A stretch of 64,000 nt of DNA, from NCBI RefSeq assembly GCF_050176255.1, contig NZ_JBFXIE010000001.1. One strand, written 5' to 3'. The DNA comes from JBFXIE01 sp050176255. GTDB taxonomy: Bacteria; Pseudomonadota; Gammaproteobacteria; Burkholderiales; Burkholderiaceae_C. Numbering within the stretch: position 1 is the stretch's first letter; each line of letters starts with the position of its first letter. Position numbers and translations under genes: made by a program. Below are positions 29,647 through 38,031 of this stretch, one piece after another. A model generated the notes under the pieces. The model was given only the letters and a program-made list of their open reading frames with translations. It was not told the origin of the DNA and did not search any database.

Positions 29647-32400
29647 TCACGAGAGTTTGCCGTGGCACTGCTTGTACTTTTTGCCGCTGCCACACGGGCA
29701 GGGGTCGTTGCGGCCCACGCGCACGCCTGCGGCGGGCATCTGTCCGGCAGTACTCGCATCGGCCACGGTCTGGACCTCGCCGGTTTCCGTGGGCGAGGTG
29801 TAGGTCACGTTGCTGATGCCCTCGCCGCGGCTTTCCATGGCCTGCGCTGCTTCGTCCAGCTGGGCGCTGGACTGCACCTGCACGGTCATCATCAGGCGGG
29901 TGACCTCGTTCTTGACCTGGTCCAGCAGCTGGCGGAACAGCTCGAAGGCTTCGCGCTTGTATTCCTGCTTGGGCTGCTTTTGCGCATAGCCGCGCAAGTG
30001 GATGCCCTGGCGCAAATAGTCGAGCGCGGAGAGGTGGTCGCGCCAGTTGGTGTCAACACTCTGCAGCAGCACCATGCGCTCGAACTGCGTGAAGTTCTCG
30101 GCGCCCACCTGGGTCACCTTCGCCTGGAAGGCGTCGCGGGCGGCCTGCAGCACTTTTTCGAGAATTTCCTCGTCGGTAATGGCGTCGGAGCCTTCCACCT
30201 CGTGCTGCAACGCCAGGCTCACCTGCCAGTCGTTGGCCAGGGCAGCTTCCAGTCCCGCCAAGTCCCATTGCTCCTCGACGGATTCAGCGGGCACGTATTG
30301 GCGCACGACATCCGTCAGGCAGTCGTCGCGCATGGCGTCGATCAGGGCGGACAGGTCAGCGGCGTCCAGGATCTCGTTGCGCTGCTGGTAGATCACCTTG
30401 CGCTGGTCGTTGGCCACGTCGTCGTATTCAAGCAGCTGCTTGCGGATGTCGAAGTTGCGCGCCTCGACCTTGCGCTGTGCCGACTCGATGCTGCGTGTGA
30501 CGATGCCGGCTTCGATGGCCTCGCCGTCGGGCATCTTGAGCCGGTCCATGATGGCCTTGACGCGGTCGCCCGCGAAGATGCGCATCAGCGAGTCGTCCAG
30601 GCTCAGGTAAAAGCGCGAAGAGCCCGGGTCGCCCTGGCGGCCCGAGCGCCCACGCAGCTGGTTGTCGATGCGGCGGGACTCATGGCGCTCGGTGGCGATG
30701 ATGCGCAGCCCGCCCAGTGCGGTCACTTTCTCGTGGTCAATCTTCCACTGGGCGCGCAGCTGCTCGGCGCGGGCCAGGCGATCGGCCTCGGACAGGGATT
30801 CGTCCGCCTCCAGCGCCGCCACTGCTTTTTCGACATTGCCGCCCAGCACGATGTCGGTGCCACGTCCGGCCATGTTGGTGGCAATGGTGATCATGCCGGG
30901 GCGCCCCGCCTGGGCCACGATGTCGGCCTCGCGGGCATGCTGCTTGGCATTGAGCACCTGGTGGGGCAGGTTTGCCTGGGTCAGCAGCTGGGCGATGAGC
31001 TCGGAGTTTTCGATGGACGTGGTTCCCACCAGCACAGGCTGCCCGCGCTCATGGCATTCGCGGATGTCGGCAATCGCGGCTTCGTACTTTTCACGTGTGG
31101 TTTTGTAAACGCGGTCGAGCTGGTCGTCGCGCTTGCTAGGCCGGTTGGGGGGGATCACCACGGTTTCCAGACCGTAGATTTCCTGGAACTCGTAGGCCTC
31201 GGTATCGGCCGTGCCCGTCATGCCTGCGAGCTTGTTGTACAGGCGGAAGTAGTTCTGGAAAGTGATCGAGGCCATCGTCTGGTTCTCGGCCTGGATCTGC
31301 ACGCCTTCCTTGGCCTCGACGGCCTGGTGCAGGCCTTCGCTCCAGCGGCGTCCGGACATCAGGCGGCCGGTGAACTCGTCCACGATGACGATCTCGCCGT
31401 TTTGCACCACGTAGTGCTGGTCACGGTGATAGAGATGATTGGCCCGCAGCGCCGCATACAGGTGGTGCACCAGGGTGATGTTGGCCGGGTCGTAGAGCGA
31501 CGCGCCCTCGGCTATCAGGCCGTGGCTGAGCAACACTCGCTCGGCAGTCTCGTGGCCCTGCTCGGTCAGGAACACCTGGTGGGTCTTTTCATCAATCGTG
31601 AAATCACCCGGCTTGGTCACCCCCTCGCCTGTGCGCGGGTCGGCCTCGCCCTCCTGGCGCACCAGCAGGGGTACGACCTTGTTCATGGCCACGTACATGT
31701 GCGTGTGGTCTTCGGCCTGCCCGCTGATGATGAGCGGCGTGCGCGCCTCGTCGATGAGGATGGAGTCCACCTCGTCCACGATGGCGTAGTTCAGCCGGCG
31801 CTGAACACGTTCGCGCGCGTCGTACACCATGTTGTCGCGCAGGTAGTCAAAACCGTATTCGTTGTTGGTGCCGTAGGTGATATCGGACTGGTAGGCGGCC
31901 TGCTTTTCTTCGCGCGGCATCTGAGGCAGGTTGATGCCTACCGACAGACCCAGGAAGTTGTAAAGGCGGCCCATCCACTGCGCATCGCGCCCGGCCAGGT
32001 AGTCGTTCACCGTGACCACATGCACGCCCTGGCCCGACAGGGCATTCAGGTAAACCGGCAGCGTAGCCGTCAGCGTCTTGCCCTCACCCGTGCGCATTTC
32101 GGCAATCTTGCCGTAGTGCAGCGCCATGCCGCCCATCAGCTGCACGTCGAAGTGGCGCATCTTCATGACGCGCTTGGAACCTTCGCGCACCACGGCAAAA
32201 GCCTCGGGCAGCAGCGCATCCAGCGACTCCCCCTGGGCAACACGGTTCTTGAACTCCTGCGTCTTGCCGCGCAATGCCTCGTCACTCAGCTTTTCATACT
32301 CGGGTTCCATCGCATTGATGCGGGCAACCGTCTTGCGATATTGCTTGAGCAGCCGATCATTGCGACTGCCGAAAAGTTTGGTGAGGAAGTTGGTGGCCAT
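29647..32400 (-). CDS. secA: preprotein translocase ATPase SecA
   Basis: Motor that pushes preproteins through SecYEG. The 917-aa protein has Walker A GEGKT at 105-109, the DEVDSILIDEARTPLIISG segment, the second nucleotide-binding domain (MAGRGTDI), and a C-terminal zinc tail CPCGSGKKYKQCHG used for SecB and lipid contact. No secM-like regulator precedes it. The 363 nt upstream hold only a candidate promoter. Confidence 0.98.
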   Translation of the reverse strand: MATNFLTKLFGSRNDRLLKQYRKTVARINAMEPEYEKLSDEALRGKTQEFKNRVAQGESLDALLPEAFAVVREGSKRVMKMRHFDVQLMGGMALHYGKIAEMRTGEGKTLTATLPVYLNALSGQGVHVVTVNDYLAGRDAQWMGRLYNFLGLSVGINLPQMPREEKQAAYQSDITYGTNNEYGFDYLRDNMVYDARERVQRRLNYAIVDEVDSILIDEARTPLIISGQAEDHTHMYVAMNKVVPLLVRQEGEADPRTGEGVTKPGDFTIDEKTHQVFLTEQGHETAERVLLSHGLIAEGASLYDPANITLVHHLYAALRANHLYHRDQHYVVQNGEIVIVDEFTGRLMSGRRWSEGLHQAVEAKEGVQIQAENQTMASITFQNYFRLYNKLAGMTGTADTEAYEFQEIYGLETVVIPPNRPSKRDDQLDRVYKTTREKYEAAIADIRECHERGQPVLVGTTSIENSELIAQLLTQANLPHQVLNAKQHAREADIVAQAGRPGMITIATNMAGRGTDIVLGGNVEKAVAALEADESLSEADRLARAEQLRAQWKIDHEKVTALGGLRIIATERHESRRIDNQLRGRSGRQGDPGSSRFYLSLDDSLMRIFAGDRVKAIMDRLKMPDGEAIEAGIVTRSIESAQRKVEARNFDIRKQLLEYDDVANDQRKVIYQQRNEILDAADLSALIDAMRDDCLTDVVRQYVPAESVEEQWDLAGLEAALANDWQVSLALQHEVEGSDAITDEEILEKVLQAARDAFQAKVTQVGAENFTQFERMVLLQSVDTNWRDHLSALDYLRQGIHLRGYAQKQPKQEYKREAFELFRQLLDQVKNEVTRLMMTVQVQSSAQLDEAAQAMESRGEGISNVTYTSPTETGEVQTVADASTAGQMPAAGVRVGRNDPCPCGSGKKYKQCHGKLS

Positions 32401-32763
32401 GCGAGCAGGACCGCGCTGCGCGCCACAGGGGCTGCAGAGCGACCGGAATCCCTAAATGAAGTAAGTCCCGATGAAAGACCTGCCCCGCAATTGCATGCGC
32501 TTGCAAGCAGCTCGGCCAGGCCCGAACGCAAGATTCTACCTTTGCACCATGACATCAAGCGCATCCGATGCAGTCACCGCCTGGCGGTTCGAACGTTGCG
32601 ACAATCCAGGATCTAGGAGCGAACGTCCACCCACAAGTGGCCCCAAATGCCAGGCAAGTGTCGCCACCAGCCTTTGGCGATTGTTGGCCCAGTATTGCAC
32701 CAATGCTGCGTCCGCAATAATGGCTTGTCGGGCACGCCCGCGATGCCAACAAGAATCCAAACC
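32401..32763. other. secA/dciA divergent intergenic region (no gene seen)
   Basis: 363 nt between divergent secA and the DciA-like gene. On the minus strand a TAGAAT (32533-32538) could be a secA -10, with only a weak -35 (GCTTGA, 16 nt). I see no small gene, riboswitch or repeat copy here. Confidence 0.5.
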
Positions 32764-33069
32764 ATGAACCGCCGCCACCACGCCATCTCCCTACAGCAGG
32801 CAACACAAGAGTCACCGACTCTGCACCGGTTGATGGAGCTGACGCGCGAATCCAGCGCGCGATTGCAGGCGATCGAGCCGCTGATTCCGCCGATGCTTCG
32901 TCCCGCACTACAGGCCGGTCCCATTGAGGGCTCTTGCTGGTGTCTGCTGGTTCGCAGCACTGCCGCAGCTGCCAAGATCCGGCAGTTACTGCCCGCCTTT
33001 CAGGCGCACCTGCGCAGCAAAGGCTGGGAAGTCCATTCGATACGCTTGAAAGTTCAGGGCCGAGGTTAG
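32764..33069 (+). CDS. DUF721 / DciA-like protein
   Basis: 101-aa protein whose C-terminal half follows the DUF721 pattern (LLVRSTAAAAKIRQLLPAFQAHLRSKGWEVHSIRLKV). DciA proteins load the replicative helicase DnaB in bacteria without DnaC. Start at ATG 32764 (MNRRHHAISL). This is a short member that holds little beyond the conserved domain. It lies divergent from secA, a position known for DUF721 genes in proteobacteria. Assignment to DciA is inference. Confidence 0.7.
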   Translation: MNRRHHAISLQQATQESPTLHRLMELTRESSARLQAIEPLIPPMLRPALQAGPIEGSCWCLLVRSTAAAAKIRQLLPAFQAHLRSKGWEVHSIRLKVQGRG

Positions 33070-33160
33070 GCTGGCATACCCTGCGCTGCGCACTTCAACG
33101 CCCCCGCAGCACTGCGGCCAGATGCGCTTTGACAGCCGCAGTCGGCAAAGCCTCAGGGCG

Positions 33161-33194
33161 AAAAAAAGCCGCACTGTTTTGCACAGTGCGGCTT
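33161..33194 (-). terminator. intrinsic terminator of tRNA-Thr
   Basis: Perfect 10-bp stem GCCGCACTGT / ACAGTGCGGC, 5-nt loop, followed on the minus strand by seven T. It starts 7 nt after the tRNA end. Confidence 0.85.
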
Positions 33195-33200
33195 GTGTTC

Positions 33201-33276
33201 TGGTGCCGGTTGTCGGATTCGAACTGACGACCTACCGCTTACAAGGCGGGTGCTCTACCAACTGAGCTAAACCGGC
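33201..33276 (-). tRNA. tRNA-Thr (anticodon TGT)
   Basis: 76-nt cloverleaf with encoded CCA. Acceptor stem GCCGGUU pairs with AACCGGC; anticodon loop CUUGUAA gives UGU for threonine. A TACAAT -10 lies 10-15 nt upstream (33286-33291), and a strong terminator follows, so it is a single-gene unit. Confidence 0.96.
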
Positions 33277-33285
33277 GAAGTCGCT

Positions 33286-33291
33286 ATTGTA
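33286..33291 (-). promoter_or_regulatory. -10 element of tRNA-Thr
   Basis: TACAAT (5/6 to consensus) on the minus strand, 9 nt before the tRNA 5' end, so the transcript has almost no leader. The -35 is weak. Confidence 0.45.
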
Positions 33292-33355
33292 TCCACCAAA
33301 AATGTGCCTCTGCCCGCTACAAGGCACCCTCTTGAATCACGCTCCCTGAGCCAGA

Positions 33356-33859
33356 TCACTTGATGCGCTTGAGTTGAGGGCGCCCCGCACCACCCGCTGC
33401 GGGTGGTGGATTGGGCGGCTCGTGGTCTGGAGCGCCACCCCCAGTGCTGTCCACGGACTGCAACTGCACAGTAGCGCGCTCAGTTTCGGCGACAGGCGTG
33501 CCCGCCTGCGTTGGCGCAGGGATGTGCAAGTCGTCCTCTTCCATCGGGAAGGCCATGCCTTGCCCATTTTCTCGCGCATAGATGGCTGCAACCCGACCCA
33601 CAGGAACGATGATGTCGAAGGGTTTGCCACCAAAGCGCGCCTTGAATTCGATGAAATCGTTGCCAATTTGCAACGAACTCGTGGCGTCGTAACTGACGTT
33701 CAGGACGATTTCTCCGTTGGTGATGTACTCACGAGGAACCCTGACGGATTCGTTCACGCGCACGACCACGTAAGGCGTGAACCCATTGTCCGAACACCAT
33801 TCGTACAGCGCCCGAATCAGATAGGGACGGGTTGAGGGAAAGTCCTGTGCGTTCATCAT
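33356..33859 (-). CDS. sspB: ClpXP protease specificity-enhancing factor SspB
   Basis: Adaptor that delivers ssrA-tagged proteins to ClpXP. The 167-aa protein has the Sm-like substrate-binding domain (residues ~5-115, PYLIRALYEWCSDNGFTPY... FGGKPFDIIVPVGRVAAIYARENGQGM) and a proline-rich flexible linker ending in a basic tail GRPQLKRIK that docks on the ClpX zinc domain. Two ATG codons in a row begin it. It follows sspA by 32 nt. Its partners clpX and clpP are at 2.8-4.8 kb. Confidence 0.95.
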   Translation of the reverse strand: MMNAQDFPSTRPYLIRALYEWCSDNGFTPYVVVRVNESVRVPREYITNGEIVLNVSYDATSSLQIGNDFIEFKARFGGKPFDIIVPVGRVAAIYARENGQGMAFPMEEDDLHIPAPTQAGTPVAETERATVQLQSVDSTGGGAPDHEPPNPPPAAGGAGRPQLKRIK

Positions 33860-33891
33860 GCGCGATAAATGTGGGAGCCCGATTGCAGTGC

Positions 33892-34503
33892 TTACTTGCG
33901 CATGACCTTCTCAGAAGGCGTCAGCGCCTCGATGTAGGCGGGGCGAGAAAAAATCCGCTCGGCGTACTTGAGCAGCGGCGCGGCATTCTTGCTCAGCTCA
34001 ATGCCATAGTAATCAAGGCGCCAGAGCAAGGGCGCAATCGCCACATCGAGCATAGAGAACCCTTCGCCCAGCATGTACTTGTTCTTGAGGAAAACAGGGG
34101 CCAGTTGCGTCAGGCGGTCACGAATGTGAGCACGAGCCTTCTCCAGCGCCTTTTCGTTACCCTTGGTCGCGCGTGACTCCAGGATGTTCACATGAACGAA
34201 CAATTCCTTCTCGAAGTTCAGCAGAAACAGACGAACACGGGCACGGTCAACCGGGTCACCTGGCATCAATTGAGGGTGTGGAAAACGCTCGTCGATGTAC
34301 TCGTTGATGATGTTCGACTCGTACAGGATCAGATCACGCTCAACCAGAATGGGCACCTGCCCATAAGGATTCATCACGTTGATGTCTTCGGGCTTGTTGT
34401 ACAGATCCACATCGCGGATCTCGAAGTCCATTCCCTTTTCAAAAAGGACAAAACGGCAACGATGGGAAAAGGGACAGGTCGTACCCGAATAAAGCACCAT
34501 CAT
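33892..34503 (-). CDS. sspA: stringent starvation protein A (GST fold)
   Basis: 203-aa RNA polymerase-associated protein with a glutathione-S-transferase fold. The N-terminal thioredoxin-like part reads TTCPFSHRCRFVLFEKGMDFE and the all-helical part follows from about residue 85. In E. coli it binds sigma70 polymerase during starvation. It lies after petC, separated by an intrinsic terminator, and before sspB, the usual order in Burkholderiales. Confidence 0.95.
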   Translation of the reverse strand: MMVLYSGTTCPFSHRCRFVLFEKGMDFEIRDVDLYNKPEDINVMNPYGQVPILVERDLILYESNIINEYIDERFPHPQLMPGDPVDRARVRLFLLNFEKELFVHVNILESRATKGNEKALEKARAHIRDRLTQLAPVFLKNKYMLGEGFSMLDVAIAPLLWRLDYYGIELSKNAAPLLKYAERIFSRPAYIEALTPSEKVMRK

Positions 34504-34516
34504 GGTGAGCAGCTCC

Positions 34517-34553
34517 TAAAAATCAAAAGAGTGGGAACCGAAGCACCCACTCT
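34517..34553 (-). terminator. intrinsic terminator between petC and sspA
   Basis: Perfect 8-bp stem AGAGTGGG / CCCACTCT with a 10-nt loop, followed on the minus strand by TTTTGATTTTT. It ends the petABC transcript or reduces read-through into sspA. Confidence 0.7.
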
Positions 34554-34599
34554 GCACAAGCTCGGCTGCGCAAAAATCGCGCGGCAAAGACCTCAGCGT

Positions 34600-35355
34600 T
34601 TACTTGATGTCTTTCCAGAAAGCGGCGTTCAGCCTCCACGCAATGAAGGTGAATACGCCCAGGAAAATCAATACCCATACACCAACGCGAACCCGCGTAT
34701 TTTGCGCTGGCTCGCCCATCCACTGCATGTAGTTCACGAGATCACCTACAGCCTGGTCGTATTGCAGCGCGGTCATGCTACCAGCAGACACCTGCTCCCA
34801 GCCTTTCAGCACTTGCGTGACCTGGCCGTGGCTTTCGACATTTTCGAAGATCGGGCGACGCTCACCCTGCAGCTGCCACAGTGCATGGGGCATGCCCACG
34901 TTGGGAAACGCAAGATTGTTCCAACCGGTTGCCTTGGTATCGTCCCGATAGAAAGTGCGCAGGAAAGTGTAGAGGTAGTCGGCACCCGTTCCGCCTGCTC
35001 CGGCACGCGAGCGCGCAATCACCGTCAGGTCTGGCGGATTGGCGCCAAACCAGGCTTTGGCCTGCTTGGGATCGATCGCAGACTTCATGGTTTCACCCAC
35101 CTTGTCGGTGGTGAACAGCAGGTTGTCCTTGATCTGCTGGTCGGTAAGACCGATGTCTTTCAGCCGATTGAAGCGCATGAACGCAGCCGAGTGGCAATTC
35201 AAGCAGTAGTTGACAAAGATCTTGGCGCCGTTTTGCAAAGACGCCGTGTCACTTGTGTTGACCGGCGCTTTGTCCCAGGCCATGCCGCCACCCGCAGCAT
35301 GTGCCCCGACAGCCAGGCCCAGGGTTGCGACCAAGGTGAGAATGAATTTTTTCAT
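34600..35355 (-). CDS. petC: cytochrome c1 of the bc1 complex
   Basis: Electron-transfer subunit of complex III. The 251-aa precursor has a Sec signal peptide (KKFILTLVATLGLAVGAHA), the haem site CLNCH at 51-55, and a C-terminal membrane anchor near residue 225-243. I chose ATG 35355 because GGAG sits 8 nt before it; an ATG three codons upstream overlaps that site. It is the third gene of petA-petB-petC. Confidence 0.95.
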   Translation of the reverse strand: MKKFILTLVATLGLAVGAHAAGGGMAWDKAPVNTSDTASLQNGAKIFVNYCLNCHSAAFMRFNRLKDIGLTDQQIKDNLLFTTDKVGETMKSAIDPKQAKAWFGANPPDLTVIARSRAGAGGTGADYLYTFLRTFYRDDTKATGWNNLAFPNVGMPHALWQLQGERRPIFENVESHGQVTQVLKGWEQVSAGSMTALQYDQAVGDLVNYMQWMGEPAQNTRVRVGVWVLIFLGVFTFIAWRLNAAFWKDIK

Positions 35356-35371
35356 TGTTGTCATCTCCAGC

Positions 35372-36793
35372 TCAGTGCGGGGCAAAGGTCACGCGGTCAG
35401 GCACGGGCTTGGGCTCACCCAAGCGGCTCCACCAAGGCATGAGCAGGAAGAAGCCGAAATAGAACAAGGTTCCCACCTGCGACACACGCTCGCCGACCGG
35501 CGAAGGTGGTTGCACGCCCAGGTAAGCGAGAACCACGAATACGATCACAAACACGCCGTACATGTACTTGTGCCAGTTCGGGCGATAGCGAATCGAACGC
35601 GCCGGACTGTGATCCAGCCAAGGCAGGAAAAACAGGATGATCACCGCGCCCCCCATCACCACCACGCCCCAGAACTTGGCGTCAATGGCCAGCATCAGTG
35701 CGACGGCAACAGCCGCCGCAACCACGACACCGCCCTTGATGACGCCTGGCAAGCGCCCCTTGAAAATCGCCAGACCGGCGCCCAGCACCACGCATGCAAT
35801 GAGCACATACATCATTTCAGAGGTGATGGCACGCAACATGGAATAGAAAGGCGTGAAGTACCAAACCGGCGCAATGTGCGCTGGCGTCTGCAGCGGGTCG
35901 GCAGGAATGAAGTTGTTGTACTCGAGAAAGTAGCCACCCAGTTCTGGAGCAAAGAACACGACCGCCGAGAAAATGAACAGGAACACGCCCACACCAAGGA
36001 TATCGTGCACCGTGTAGTAGGGATGGAAGGGCACTCCGTCCAAAGGGTGGCCGCGCTCGTCCACCGGCTTGCCGGGGCCTTTGATCTCAATGCCGTCAGG
36101 GTTGTTGGAGCCCACATCGTGCAGCGCCAGCAAATGCGCCACTACCAGGCCCAGCAGCACCAAAGGAACGGCGATCACGTGGAAGCTGAAAAATCGATTC
36201 AGAGTTGCGTCGCCCACCACATAATCACCGCGAATCAACAGGGCCAGATCGGGGCCGATGAAGGGAATAGCGGAAAACAGGTTCACGATCACCTGTGCGC
36301 CCCAGTACGACATCTGCCCCCAAGGCAGCAGATAGCCCATGAATGCTTCGGCCATCAGCACCAGGAAGATGGCACAACCAAACACCCAAACCAGTTCGCG
36401 CGGCTTGCGGTAGGAGCCATAGAGCAAACCACGAAACATGTGCAGATAGACCACTACAAAGAACGCCGAGGCTCCGGTGGAGTGCATGTAGCGGATCAGC
36501 CACCCCCAGGGCACGTCGCGCATGATGTACTCGACCGACTCAAACGCCTTGGCAGCATCGGGCTTGTAGTGCATCACAAGGAAAATGCCGGTGACGATCT
36601 GAATCACCAGCACCAAAAGTGCTAGCGAACCAAAGATGTACCAGAAGTTGAAGTTTTTCGGAGCGTAATACTCCGACATATGCACCTTGTAGGCATCGAA
36701 CGCCGTCGGAAAACGGTTTTCAAGCCAGTTGGTGAGCTTCGCACCCGCCGACGCGTTGGGCGAAACTTCCTTGAATTCGCGGTAAGCAGCCAT
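35372..36793 (-). CDS. petB: cytochrome b of the bc1 complex
   Basis: 473-aa integral membrane protein that holds the two b haems and the quinol sites. Eight or more membrane segments are visible, with the PEWY-like signature present as PVWYFTP and the quinol-oxidation helix GATVIVNLF-like region as GAQVIVNLFSAIPFIG. The N-terminal half covers cytochrome b/b6 and the C-terminal half subunit-IV-type sequence in one chain, as usual for proteobacteria. 15 nt separate it from petA. Confidence 0.96.
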   Translation of the reverse strand: MAAYREFKEVSPNASAGAKLTNWLENRFPTAFDAYKVHMSEYYAPKNFNFWYIFGSLALLVLVIQIVTGIFLVMHYKPDAAKAFESVEYIMRDVPWGWLIRYMHSTGASAFFVVVYLHMFRGLLYGSYRKPRELVWVFGCAIFLVLMAEAFMGYLLPWGQMSYWGAQVIVNLFSAIPFIGPDLALLIRGDYVVGDATLNRFFSFHVIAVPLVLLGLVVAHLLALHDVGSNNPDGIEIKGPGKPVDERGHPLDGVPFHPYYTVHDILGVGVFLFIFSAVVFFAPELGGYFLEYNNFIPADPLQTPAHIAPVWYFTPFYSMLRAITSEMMYVLIACVVLGAGLAIFKGRLPGVIKGGVVVAAAVAVALMLAIDAKFWGVVVMGGAVIILFFLPWLDHSPARSIRYRPNWHKYMYGVFVIVFVVLAYLGVQPPSPVGERVSQVGTLFYFGFFLLMPWWSRLGEPKPVPDRVTFAPH

Positions 36794-36808
36794 TTGTCAG
36801 TGCCTCCC

Positions 36809-37408
36809 TCAGGCTTTTTTATCTTCACCAATCAGGAGCTTGGTCTCCGACAGGTACATGTGCGGTGGAACCTCGAGGTTGTCCGGGGCGGGTTTATTCT
36901 TGAAAACACGCCCCGCCATATCGAAGGTGGAACCGTGACAAGGACACAAAAAACCACCCTTCCAGTCGTCTGGCAACGAGGGCTGTGCGCCTTGAACAAA
37001 CTTGTCAACCGGAGAGCAGCCAAGGTGCGTACAAATACCAACGGCAACCAGTATCTCGGGCTTGATGGAGCGCCATTCATTGCGCGCGTACTCGGGAGTG
37101 AACTCAGCAGGGTTGCGCAGCGACTTCGGGTCTGCCAGTTGATCGTCCAGCGCTGAGAGCTCGGCCAGCTGTTCCGGGGTGCGCTTGACAATCCACACCG
37201 GCTTACCCCGCCACTCCACGACAACTTTCTCGCCCGGATTGAGCGTCGAGACATCAACCTCGACGGCGGCTCCCGCTGCCTTTGCCTTCTCTGAGGGTTG
37301 GAAGGTACTCACAAAAGGAACGACGGCTGCCGCACCGCCTACCGCACCGGCACAACCTGACGCAATCAGCCACGTCCGTTTGCTGGAGTCGATCGGAGTT
37401 TCACTCAT
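36809..37408 (-). CDS. petA: Rieske iron-sulfur subunit of the bc1 complex
   Basis: 199-aa protein with an uncleaved twin-arginine-like N-terminal anchor (SKRTWLIASGCAGAVGG) and the 2Fe-2S ligands CTHLGC (Cys126, His128) and CPCHG (Cys155, His158), with Cys131 and Cys157 forming the disulfide. Start at ATG 37408, with GAGG 6-7 nt upstream. First gene of petABC; the sigma70-like promoter at 37448-37477 fits its position. Rieske proteins are Tat substrates, and tatABC lies at 41-43 kb. Confidence 0.96.
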   Translation of the reverse strand: MSETPIDSSKRTWLIASGCAGAVGGAAAVVPFVSTFQPSEKAKAAGAAVEVDVSTLNPGEKVVVEWRGKPVWIVKRTPEQLAELSALDDQLADPKSLRNPAEFTPEYARNEWRSIKPEILVAVGICTHLGCSPVDKFVQGAQPSLPDDWKGGFLCPCHGSTFDMAGRVFKNKPAPDNLEVPPHMYLSETKLLIGEDKKA

Positions 37409-37447
37409 AGGAATCCTCGGTATGCTTCGCTGTGGAATCAAACGCAA

Positions 37448-37477
37448 ATTGTAGCGGAGTGCAAATGGTTATTCCAA
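37448..37477 (-). promoter_or_regulatory. promoter of petABC
   Basis: Minus strand TTGGAA (37472-37477), 18 nt, TACAAT (37448-37453), giving a leader of about 35 nt before petA. A small inverted repeat CTAGC-N6-GCTAG (37485-37500) lies just upstream and could be a regulator site. Confidence 0.5.
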
Positions 37478-37542
37478 GGCGGCACTAGCCATTAAGCTAG
37501 CCAACCGTTCAGTGTTTTTACCCACGTCAAAGGATTCGAAAA

Positions 37543-37971
37543 ATGAGCATTGCTAAAGAATTCCGGGAGTTTGCGGTCAAGGGAAATGTCATCGACCTGG
37601 CTGTGGGCGTGATCATCGGGGGCGCATTTGGCAAAATCGTGGATTCGGTGGTCAGCGACCTCATCATGCCGGTCGTCGGTCTGGTGTTCGGCAAACTCGA
37701 TTTTTCCAACCTGTTCCTCGTCCTCGGCTCCATGCCGCCCGACACGCCTCAGACGCTGGATGCGCTGCGCAAGGCCGGCGTGCCGGTGCTTGCCTATGGC
37801 AGTTTCATCACCGTGGCGGTGAACTTCATCATCTTGGCGTTCATCATTTTCGTGATGGTCAAGCAGATCAACCGCCTCAAGCGCCAGGCTCCGACGGAGC
37901 CGGAAGCGCCGCCCGCCACGCCAGAAGACATCCAGCTGCTGCGCGAGATTCGCGACAGCCTCAAGCGCTGA
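37543..37971 (+). CDS. mscL: large-conductance mechanosensitive channel MscL
   Basis: Pore that opens under membrane tension to release solutes on osmotic downshock. The 142-aa protein shows the amphipathic N-terminus FREFAVKGNVIDLAVG, TM1 with the gate region, TM2 around 82-104, and a charged helical C-terminus. AAAGGA lies 8 nt before the ATG. Single gene, divergent from petABC. Confidence 0.96.
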   Translation: MSIAKEFREFAVKGNVIDLAVGVIIGGAFGKIVDSVVSDLIMPVVGLVFGKLDFSNLFLVLGSMPPDTPQTLDALRKAGVPVLAYGSFITVAVNFIILAFIIFVMVKQINRLKRQAPTEPEAPPATPEDIQLLREIRDSLKR

Positions 37972-37996
37972 TCTCGCGCCCGAGCCGCCGGCGGCC

Positions 37997-38022
37997 CCAC
38001 CCGGGCGCTGGGTGGCTTGTTT
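37997..38022 (+). terminator. terminator-like hairpin after mscL
   Basis: CCACCC-N7-GGGTGG followed by CTTGTTT, 26 nt after the mscL stop and just before the convergent pdxA stop. Confidence 0.5.
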
Positions 38023-38031
38023 GGCTACGAA

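Noticed and set aside
28279..32616. A 1445-codon open frame on the plus strand opposite argJ and secA
   Set aside because: It is the mirror of two well-conserved genes in GC-rich DNA; the translation is rich in His, Gln, Val and Leu with no domain, typical of antisense frames.
32401..32763. secM-like regulator upstream of secA
   Set aside because: No open frame with signal peptide or arrest motif on the secA strand.
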